The translations under genes and the position numbers were made by a program. A model generated the notes under the pieces. It had not been told where the DNA came from. It was given only the letters and a program-made list of their open reading frames with translations, and searched no databases. From Chionis minor (lineage: Eukaryota > Chordata > Aves > Charadriiformes > Chionididae): DNA of 64,000 nt. The DNA lies in contig VZSF01001075.1 in NCBI GenBank assembly GCA_013398295.1, positions 1,178,001 through 1,242,000 of the forward strand, given 5' to 3'. Shown here piece by piece: positions 11,801 through 21,180 of this stretch; within the stretch, counting starts at the first letter, position 1; the number at the start of each line of letters is the position of its first letter.

Positions 11801-14044
11801 AATGACAGCCGCTACCAAAAGAATAGGCATTAAAATGACAATATAGCTATTTTAGATATACCATAGAGCAAAAGGTATTTGCAAACTTTCCTTTCAACCT
11901 CTTATACTTAGAAAACTAAAGAAAAAAAAAAATTGTTTTCAGGTTTATGGGAGTCAGATACTTCACTGACGTGTTTTAAAACATCAGTTCACCTCACACT
12001 GTTGCGCTGAGAAGCTCATGATGCAGGCTCAAAACGGAGAGCGAAAAAAGTCCAAATCTGTTTGAACAACCAAGGTGGTCCAGAAACTTAAACATGACAA
12101 AAATAGTTGTATCTGCGTTGTTTCCATTCTATTGTCAGAGGAAGAAAGGAACCGAAGTAATTTTTATTCTCTACAGTCCACTGATTAAAGCGATTTTCCT
12201 TTGACTAAAATAGAACTGCATTACATATAGATTTAATAGCTTCAGCTCACACCAACCTCATCTCTCAAACCGATGCCCATTTTTACGAGGGTCTATTACA
12301 TGATTTGAAGACCTATATCACTTTTAAAGGAGAGAAGGGAAAAAAGACAAGTTGTGCACAACATGAAGAGAGCTCATAAAAAGGCAAACAGATTGGCCTG
12401 CGACTGAGAATTAGGTGTTAACCATGCTCTGCCTAGGGCATCGTTTATCATGAGAGTTTCAGCAGCTGGGATGTGCTTATCCTGTATTTGCTGAAAAATG
12501 TTTAAATATTAATGGAGGACATAAATATGTTGCTTTTTGGGCTTCTTTTTCAGTCTTCTTTTTGATACACAACAGAGCTTTCATTTTCATTGGTTTTTTT
12601 TAAAGAATATTAGGTATTCTCTATATAATTAAACAAAACCTCATGAAAAACTCACAAGTTTTCCTGACTTATATTCCAATTAAACTAAGAATATAAAATT
12701 ATGACTAGTCATCATGATTTAGTGAAAGCTATATAAGCTTTCCAGCCATATGCATAAATGTGTATGTAAAAAAACCCAAAACCCTTTAAAAATGAAAAAT
12801 GTGAATGTAACTAGACTTTTCTAACTACATACAGCACTGCTGCAGTAAACCTACTCAAATCTTTCTTGTTGAAACGTATGAAATTTAAATAGAAGGTCTT
12901 TAATTTTGCATCATTGAACATGATGGCAGTTTTACCATCAACTTACTCGAGTTGTTTGGAGAGAATTAGGATCCCCCAACATTAAACTTTCTTCTTTTGC
13001 AGTTGCCAGGTTGAGGTTGTCGTTTTGGTGGGGTTTTTTCATTCATTTTTTTGTTTTAATCTAATTTTTGGAAATGCACAAAAACCAAAGCCCACAGACT
13101 ACAATACAGAACTCAATCCAAACTTCAGCGACAGTAAGGACTAAGTTCTGACGATCTGTTACTTACACAGCAATCATAGCTGTTACATTTAATCCATAAG
13201 AGAGATTCACATCTAAAACGTTGCTCAATTGCAAAACTCAACTAATGAATTGCACTGCATTTGCATGCATACGGTCCATTTGCACTAGTATTTAGAGGCT
13301 TCGATATAACAATTTCTATATATATTAAAACCCCATAAAATAATCATATACATGTGTATATTTTATATGATAATCAGTGACTGCAAAGGAAATGGATTTA
13401 AATGGTTATCCGAGTTCAAATGAGGCTGAGCACTGCTTCCCATGAGTAAGGTACTTCAACGGAATGTACACCAAATTAGAAAGTCGAAATTGTGAACTAA
13501 TAACTGCCAAGACTGACTGCTTTCAGAGCGTTTTGAACTCCCACATCCAATTGCAAAGACCTAAGCAAGACACACTGAGAAACACCTTTCTGAGCTTGTC
13601 TTTGACTTAGACGCTGCAGGGTACGGTAGACACTTCTCATGGAAGGTTTCATTTGTTCACATCTAGGACTGGTTGACATTACTAATTTCAAATCCAAGCC
13701 AAGGTGCTGATCATTCTCAATGCAAATGATTTTCACAAGACACATCATGCTCAACACCTTGGAAAATGAACTCTATGAGTATTATCATTACAACACATGG
13801 ATAAAGGTTAGTCTCGTGCCTAAGACTGGTAGAAATCAGTCTCTTGCCTGGAATCAGATGCTTTAAACTCTTTCTGTTGGTAACTGAACTGGTTCAGAAA
13901 TCCATCTTTCCTTTTCAGCTTGCACTTACACTTCAGGTACCATCAGTACCCAATGTTTTATGGGAATAAAATGTTATTAATATAGTTGAAATATCGCTGT
14001 GTTGCTATTACTTACTTGCTTGACAAAATGAGAAACATGCTGAA

Positions 14045-14045
14045 N
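14045..14045. other. Single ambiguous base (N)
   Basis: An isolated N in unique intronic sequence. Unlike the N at 19417, the bases on either side are not duplicated, so this looks like an unresolved base rather than a joined overlap. Confidence 0.9.
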
Positions 14046-17000
14046 GAAATCTCAAATTGGACTTTATTTTGTTCTATTTCTACCTACTGCTCAAACAGTT
14101 ACGTTCAGAAAGCTATGAAGTGAGCCACCTTTTCTATGGCAACAACAGTAAGAAAAATGTTGAGTTTCCATCATCTAATCTAATTCTATTGATGCGATCT
14201 TGTGGTAGTGATGATGCTTAAAATGTTCCGAGCTCAAAATGTCTTAGCATTTCCCTCCCACTGAGAGAATTTAGTTTGTATTATTTTAAACTCATAGTTG
14301 AAAGACTCTTATGATACAACTATAGCGTATACTGTAAGCATACAATTGTCAGTATTAATAGTATACCCAAAAGGTCAGGCTCTAATAATATCAACATGAA
14401 AAACAGAATAGAAGAGGAATACTGCTAAGATATACAGTATCTTATGATTATTGGATATGCTGTTAAAATACCTGTTTATACTACGTAGCATAAGCAGTTG
14501 CGTTCTGTTAGAGAGTATGCATCATCATCGCTTGGAGATACGCAGCACCAAGAGCCTAAAGTACGCGTTCACATTTCCCTCATCATAAACTTAGAGGTCA
14601 GTACTTTTTCCTCCTTGAAATTCTCTCAAGTTTTGGAAATGAAATATATCAAGGGTATATATTAAGGGTCAAGTGGGTGGGTTCCAGGCCCCTAAATTCA
14701 GGAAGTGGCTCCAAAAGTCCCAGCTAAAGCCTGTAGGGCACCTAGGTCTTCTGAAATGAAGATTTTAAAAGACAAAACCGTCAACTGTGTGAGAAGAAAT
14801 AGAAAATTCAGGAATTACTTCGCAGGGTAATAGACCTAAATCTGTATCTCCATGGCTAATGGCATGTTCTTACATGTAACAGTTCTATATCCTGACGAAG
14901 GGAGTACAAGTATTTTTTTTTTCTAGAGAAGATGATACAGCCTGTGTTAACAGCAATACAAATAAACTGTCCAGGGATCAGTTAATTTATTTGGTAAAAG
15001 TGTGATAAATTGGAAAAATTCTGAAAATTATAAATGACAAAGAAAGTGAATTTAAATCTGATTGTGGGACTACTTCCCCCTTTTACAAGTCGGTTTTGGA
15101 TTTCAATAGCAGGAGCTGACAGGAATGACTAGGGTATATTGAAAAAGCACTGAGCGACTTCATCCAAGGAGGAGTGTACTTCATCTCACAGAGATTAAAA
15201 CATTTTTATTTTTAAATGAAAGGTGTAAAAGGAGTGGATGTCCTATACAGGGATACCTCTTATTAAAACCAGCTGCATTCATTAAGCAGGCCACGTAATT
15301 CTTACTGATTTTTTAATCTAGAAGAAAACATCCAAAGTTAGTTTCCTGGCTAGCAGCCTGCTCAGTTAGCCAATTGCTCACCTGTATACCTTCAGAACCA
15401 ACTTACATGAAATACTTCAATCTCCAAGGACACTGAAGGCCCTCAGCTTACAACTAGGCATGAAAATCAAAGTTCTTTACAGCCAGGATGCAAGTTTTAA
15501 AAAAAGAAGGGAGAGTTAGTAGATAGGAAGAAGGTAGCAGAAAGCTGTGTTCATTCTGTATGCAGTAAGGTAGAACAATAAGGCTGAATGGATGAAAACC
15601 GTAGACTAGAATATCACACAATAATCACGTCCCTTCCTAGAGTTTTTCTGCCACAGACATTCATACGATTAGGCTGGGAGATGACACTACAGAGAGCTTT
15701 TGGGTTTTGATGTTATCACATTTTATGGGTGTGAAATTTGTTAATTTCATAGGCATGCAAAATACTAACTTCTAGCTGCTCTATCATTTTGTTTAAGACT
15801 GATAAAATGAATGCTAGGGTGATTTTTCACTCTTCTGAATGTATGTATTATTTACTTATATTTACTGAGAAGCCTATTGCGAAGTCTCTTCTTGTTCACA
15901 GCAGTTTGGTATTGAATGTAGAGGAGGAATTTCATTCATACGGAAGTACCACATATTTCTCTTTATCGTTATTGCAGAGAAACTCTTGAAGAATTTCCAG
16001 AAGAGGATGAGTGAAGTTAAGAGGATTCTTTAGCTATAGCTTCGGTAGTTATCAGCTCTATTCTTTAACTGAAACTGAAGTGAACAGCTGTTAGCTTCCC
16101 TCCTATTAAGCACTAACATGGTAGATCTGAAACAATAAACAGTTAATGCTATTGATACCTTAAAATCAGCACCCCCCAAAAAACATCTGGCTGTGATTTC
16201 CAGAGACACAAACGGCAAGCCGTTTATGCGACCAAGTTGGCTGTTCAGAAGCACCAGCCTTCATGAATGTTGTACCAGTATTTATTCCTACTTTCAGAGG
16301 AAAGAATTGTTTGCATGAAACAGAGCATGTGTGTTTGTGCCTGTCTGAGAGAGAAGAGGAGGGAGGGAGAAGTGAGGGTACAGAGTTTGATACCTGTTGG
16401 CAACACGAGCAGGTTCGCGTAACGCCGTTATGTGCCAGGTTGGATTGATTCCACTCTCTTCAGTCTGGTACTAAACGCAAACTGTTTGAATTGAGACAGA
16501 TTCAAGACACGACCGAACAGCAACGAACCACAGAGGAATTCTCGCCTATGTTAAGTGGTGTCACCTTCATGGCGGTGGGCAGTGTCTAAACAAGGATTTG
16601 AATTAATCTGTTCCGTAATATCCACACAGAAACTGCCACAGGCTTTCTGTGCCGAAGCTTTGCAGTGCCTCCCAGGCTCCCCAGCCAAGCACCGCGCACA
16701 GGTCTGATGCTGTCTAGCAGGGATGCTGGCTGACAGCTCGGGGCGCCCGATTGGGATGCTGCTACCCAGCAGATATTGTAGCCAAGCAGAATGTAAGGAC
16801 GTGTTACTCCTCTGCCTTCCTCAAAGAGAAGATGAAGCATTTAGTGGAACAGCCTGCTTCAGGGGTCGACAGACTCTGCATTTCTTCTCAGGGAGCCTTG
16901 GCAGTCATGCAACTAACAAGCGAGCGGAGCGAAGGGGCTTTCTCCCTCGCCAAAGTTTCAGCTGGGTGCATTATCTGTTTAGTCAACCAAAGAAAGGGAA

Positions 17001-17143
17001 GGAAAACAACTTGTGGGACAGAGATGACTCCGGGCTAGTTACGGCTACAGGTTCATTCCTACCTCCTCTTTTAAGAGGAAGGGCAGTATTTCTGGGGTGC
17101 TTTCCTCTCTCAAAGTAGAAAAGGAAGCTATCGTACTATTCCT

Positions 17144-17169
17144 GTTTATTTATTTATTTATTTATTTAT
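17144..17169 (+). repeat. (TTTA)n microsatellite
   Basis: About six uninterrupted copies of the tetranucleotide TTTA end in a short ATCCATCC run. It lies about 0.6 kb downstream of the candidate first exon in the sense of CDH8. Confidence 0.9.
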
Positions 17170-17802
17170 CCATCCAGGGGATGCAAAGCTTTGGGTGGAG
17201 GGAAGGTGGTGATAAATCAGGGGGATTTCCCCCCCTCATGGTTCTTCCAGCCTCCTCCTCCCTCATTTACATATCTGGCTGGTGGGTAATTTTTATTCTC
17301 AGCACGAAAACTGCAATCTATTTCAATGCATGAATGCAGCCCTGCATCTATTCAACACAGTGAAATAGCCCAGAGATTTATTGTACTAAATAAGAAAACA
17401 AGGAGAAGAAATGGGTTTTCCAGCCTTGGAAGCAACCCTCTGTGATCCAAAGTCCTCCTGATCCTTCGAAGGGGGGAAAAGAAGGCGAAAAAACACAAAT
17501 AAACCCACCCCAAAAAACAAAACAGGAGGAGAAATAGCCACACCACCACTGCTCCTCCTTCCAAGGGAATAAAAAAAATAATAAATCTAACTAGCATCCC
17601 ATGACATTTTCATTATCGGGAATTTCAAAACATCTGGCTTAATGAGCCACTACAGTTCAGCCTAATACCGTACCTATTAAGAAGGAAGGCACTTGCACAG
17701 CGCACCTTGCAAGAACACAGACACTAAGTCAAAAAAGAAATCTACAGAGAGACAGCCCTCTGCCAGTGAGACATAAATAATATTAATAAAATGAATACTC
17801 AC

Positions 17803-18130
17803 TCTTTCAAGGACCCAGGAAACCGCCTGCTGACAGCCACTTCACGCACGGATTGAAAGGGTGAGGTAAAAAACATTAGCCAGTCCCTGTGAACAGGCAG
17901 GATTCTCCAGATATTCTTTTCATGCTTTTTGAGGCTGCTGATGCTGGAGGAGACGCTGGTTACTTCGCTTCTCGGGTTTCTGTGCCTGCATGCTAAAGTG
18001 CGGTTATTAATTTCTCCCTTTGCACAAGCCGGCGGCAGCAGCACGTCTCCAGGAAAGCAGGGATATTCCAAATAAATCCACTAATTCCAGGTCTGAGCGC
18101 TCCAACGTGCCTGCCTGCCAAATGTAACTG
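17803..18130 (-). other. CDH8: Candidate CDH8 untranslated first exon
   Basis: On the minus strand this segment leaves the CpG island and ends at AAAGA|GTGAGT (exon end 17803), a strong donor match except for A at -1. Position and order (island, short GC-moderate segment, strong donor, about 15 kb intron, ATG exon) suit the untranslated first exon of a type II cadherin. At least three upstream ATGs occur: at 17991 (23 codons), at 17923 (15 codons) and at 17876 (open to the donor). The 5' end is a guess. A CCAAT motif on the minus strand near 18178 would fit a start site around 18.1 kb. No transcript evidence is available here. Confidence 0.45.
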
Positions 18131-18336
18131 TGAAGTGATGTGGAAAAGTGAGCTGGGAGCCTCCCCTGACAGCTCTTATTGGGCTGATCTGGGAGGCAGG
18201 TCTAGCGCTTGGAAATTCATGTAAGCAGTTTTGGGTGGCGGTTTTTCCCCCCCTCCCTCTCCGCCCCGCGCCCCCGCCCGCCCCCCGCCCGGGAAGCACA
18301 CACACAACTTTTCCTCACGCCGCCGCGCCGCTCCCC

Positions 18337-18363
18337 NNNNNNNNNNNNNNNNNNNNNNNNNNN
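18337..18363. other. Assembly gap (27 N) inside the CpG island
   Basis: A run of 27 N in the most GC-rich part of the island. Real missing length may differ. The right flank carries a short tandem duplication, which together with the GC content explains why assembly failed here. Confidence 0.97.
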
Positions 18364-18382
18364 CCGGGGGAGGCGGCGGCGG

Positions 18383-18427
18383 GGGGAGGCAGGAGCCCCC
18401 GGCGCGGGGAGGCAGGAGCCCCCGGCG
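18383..18427 (+). repeat. 22-bp GC-rich tandem duplication next to the gap
   Basis: A unit beginning GGGGAGGCAGGAGCC and ending CCCGGCG occurs at 18383-18404 and again at 18406-18427, identical over 22 bases with a period of 23. It begins 20 bases from the N gap, so more copies may be hidden in the gap. Confidence 0.85.
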
Positions 18428-19324
18428 GGCTGCGGCGGAGCAGGGGGCGGGCGGCAGCTCTCCATCTCCCTGACAGACGCCGCCGGAGAGACAGGCGGGC
18501 GCTGCGGGGACAGGGAGGGCATCCTTTAAAAACCCTTTTCCGAGCGAACCCCACCGAACCGGAGGCGTTGCAGTTCTCTCCTGTACCGTTCTCAAGCGAT
18601 CGCGGTGTAAGCAGGAGCCTGAAGCAGCCTAAGCGCGGAGCAGAGCCGAGACCTCCAGGCAGCGAGAGGTGGCTGAAGGGCAGCGCGGTGCAGTAAGTTG
18701 TTGACCATCGCCCACTTCCCAAATCCTCCTTGTGACCCGTGTCCTACGCAGCACCGGCTCCTGAAACGCTGGAAAAAGGCTGAAGACCCCCAAGAAGCGG
18801 GTGTGCTCGGCTGCCTCCGGCTTCCCAGGGCGGGAGGTCGCTCGCCCCTGGGGAGGGCGCAGCGGGGCCCGGCCGTGTCCCCACCAAGGGCCGAGGGACA
18901 CCGGGGCAGCACCACGCCGGAGGGCAGAGCCACCCCTTCGCCCACCTTCTCTCTCCATTGAGTTTACGAGTTTTCTTCCTTTTCATGCCATATATATTAT
19001 CTATTAGCAGATGAACTGTATTGTATTTAATAATTGCACACGTCAGAGCCCTAAGCGTTACCCCCAGCTAGGTTTTTTCCCCAGTTTAACGTTTACCAAG
19101 AGAGGAGGGGGCAGCATCCTGCCAGGAGCACGAGGGACAGACTTGGGCAGGTTGAGCTGAGGACTCTTAAAATGTAGGACTGACTCGACACTGAACTAGT
19201 GCTGGCCTGGAAGCTCAAGTGCACTCGGTTCCATCCTCTCTTTCTCCAACTTGCCTTGACCAGTGTTTTGTTGCATTTAAGATCAGCATTCAGTGGGGTT
19301 CAGTATTATTAAAGCTAGTTCTTT

Positions 19325-19503
19325 TTGCTCAGCTTTAAATGCCTGGTCATCTTAAACTCAATCACGTAATCTGAAAACCACATAACCTTAAGCAAAACCA
19401 AAACCAACCAACCAAANTTGCTCAGCTTTAAATGCCTGGTCATCTTAATCACGTAATCTGAAAACCTTTTAACCTTAAGCAAAACCAAAACCAACCAACC
19501 AAA
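19325..19503 (+). repeat. Imperfect direct duplication separated by one N
   Basis: The block starting TTGCTCAGCTTTAAATGCC and ending in CCAACCAACCAAA occurs at 19325-19416 and again from 19418 to about 19503. The copies differ by a 6-base indel (CTTAAACTCAATC versus CTTAATC) and a few substitutions (CCACATAACC versus CCTTTTAACC). They are separated by exactly one N at 19417. That arrangement is typical of two contig ends that overlap but were joined by a gap placeholder, so the duplication is probably artificial. Confidence 0.8.
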
Positions 19504-19622
19504 AAGACCACATTGTTGAATATCTACTAAGATTACAGAAAGTGGACCCTAATATTCCTCTATCTAGTAAGAATACCACATAACTTCGTTTAATGACTGT
19601 TGATCTTTTTCATGCTGACACT

Positions 19623-19643
19623 ATGCGTGCGCGCATGCATGTA
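19623..19643. repeat. Alternating purine-pyrimidine stretch (Z-DNA prone)
   Basis: About 21 bases around TGCGTGCGCGCATGCATG strictly alternate purine and pyrimidine, with a CpG-rich core. It lies about 0.7 kb beyond the CpG island. This composition favours Z-DNA; any function is unknown. Confidence 0.6.
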
Positions 19644-20989
19644 AGGCAGTGAGAGAGAGAGGGACCTGCCTTTGGAGCTCTTCCGTGCTTCACTTTGTTT
19701 TAACTAAATGCAGGTTATTGCAGATAACCGGCGCATTTCTTCTTGCATAAATATTCATTCCAAAAAGTCTCAGACTCATCAGAATGTAAGAAAACATACC
19801 CAGAATCTGACATTTTTCAAGGGCAATGAAGAAACCCCTCACTATTTCTTTGGCTTCCCTCAGCCCAAACGTTTACTTTCCAAGCTGTGAGCCTGGGATG
19901 ATTCCTGGAAGAAGGATGGATACAAAATACACAATATTCAGTTGAAGCAGGCAGAGAACCTCAAGGGAAACACGAAACACTCTGCAGTGCAACAGATGGC
20001 ATCAGAAATGTGGCTCCCTTTACCTGGGGTTCCCCTGAGGCAAAGGGTATTCTCCTCCCCATCCTTCCACCAACTGACCACCACCCTGAGAATATAGAGA
20101 ATATATGCTGTCACAAGGAGACATGAGGATGTTTAGCCTGTCTTTACTCCTGGTGATTAATGACAGTTTTCAAACTTTTTTTTTTTTAAGGTTTCAGTAA
20201 GAGTAGTTGCACACCTTGTTTTCATTTCTATTAATAATACCTGATGGAAGCAACCAAAACCAAAAATTCTCACTAATAATGGGTTAGATCCCTTGTGTCT
20301 GTGCATTAAACTGGTAGTATGGTTGTGTGTGGGAAGAAAGCTAATGGTAGAGGTTGTACCTCCAAGTACAGCTTAAAAGTTTAGGTTTTGTTTTGATTTC
20401 AACCTTTGGCTTTTGCCATTTGTTCTATGTGACCTTTCTTGCAGTTGGAAATTACTGGGGCAAATGCTATGCTCTTTCATCCTCAAGTTGTTGTAGGAGA
20501 AGATGGTAAGTGTGTTGTTCAAATGGATTATGTCATCCATGGATTCCCCCTGCTGGAAAGCCTTTCAGATGATGGGAGGAAGTCTTGACAGGAAGAAGTG
20601 TATGGATTCATATTTAATTTAAAAATAATCTTGGAACAGCAAAGGAAAATTTACAACTTTCTGCATCCTATCCAAATTAAAAGATTTAATGGTATTTCTT
20701 ATAGATATATATATAAAATTGTTTCCTCAAATATATATTACGAGGAAGATACTTCCTCTATCTCCTAAATGGTCATTTCATTTTTTAAGCAAAAAGCAGC
20801 TCTGACTCCAATTGAAATGGGATCAAGATTTTTAGTTTAATAACCGTAGTGAAGAAAAAAATAATCTGCAAAATGTATGTGACTGAATGCATCCTGGATC
20901 AAACTAGAATTCCATTTTAAATATTAAATCTTTCTACCAGAAATAAAAAAAATTATACAGAAGCTTCATGAAATGTATTGGTTTGTGGT

Positions 20990-21180
20990 GAGGAGGGTTT
21001 TGTTGTTGTTTTAGTTTTGCCTTTTTTGTGTCTTTTTGTTGTGGGTTTTTTTTTTGTTTCTGGGGGGTTTTTTTTTTTTTTCTGGGGGGTTTTTTTTTTC
21101 CCCCCCCCGGGGGGGGGGGGGTGGGGTGGATTTTTTGTTGTTTTCTTATTTTGTTTGATTGGGTTTGAGGGGTTTTTTTT
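20990..21180 (+). repeat. Extreme G/T homopolymer tract with C9G13 junction
   Basis: Long T runs alternate with G6 runs, then C9 (21100-21108) directly abuts G13 (21109-21121), followed by more G/T sequence. The long open frames here (poly-Phe/Gly/Val or poly-Lys/Pro) are products of the composition. The C9G13 switch is an inverted repeat of mononucleotides and is suspicious as a sequencing or consensus error. Confidence 0.85.

Larger units (their letters stand above)
2611..17802 (-). other. CDH8: Probable CDH8 intron 1
   Basis: About 15 kb lies between the start-codon exon and the candidate non-coding exon at the CpG island. It is mostly unique AT-rich DNA with no exon I can support on either strand. 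Contents noted separately: a G-rich tract near 3.93-4.01 kb, an 18-bp palindrome at 5898, a long hairpin at 9278-9369, a moderately GC-rich patch at 9.95-10.14 kb, a G/T tract near 11.75 kb and a (TTTA)n microsatellite at 17.14 kb. The short open frames have no recognisable similarity. That this is a single intron is inferred from the conserved type II cadherin plan of an untranslated first exon. Confidence 0.6.
18235..18960. promoter_or_regulatory. CDH8: CpG island, probable CDH8 promoter
   Basis: This is the only strongly GC- and CpG-rich stretch in the window. It has clustered GC boxes (CGCCCCGCGCCCCCG near 18261; GGGGGCGGGC near 18444) and many CGCC/GGCG motifs. It sits about 15.6 kb upstream of the CDH8 ATG, where a developmentally regulated neuronal cadherin would have its promoter. 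It is broken by an N gap at 18337-18363, so the core promoter is incomplete. Donor-like motifs face outward on both sides (minus GTGAGT near 17802; plus GTAAGT at 18693), which would suit divergent transcription. Long open frames in this interval are by-products of high GC content. Confidence 0.75.

Noticed and set aside
17799..18071. 90-codon minus-strand frame that looks like a long uORF
   Set aside because: Its first codon is TTG, not ATG; the first in-frame ATG is at 17876, so only the last 25 codons could be a uORF.
18148..18986. Many overlapping open frames of 80-180 codons on both strands across the CpG island
   Set aside because: All follow from GC-rich composition and a lack of AT-rich stop codons; several run through the N gap. 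No cadherin or other family signature is present.
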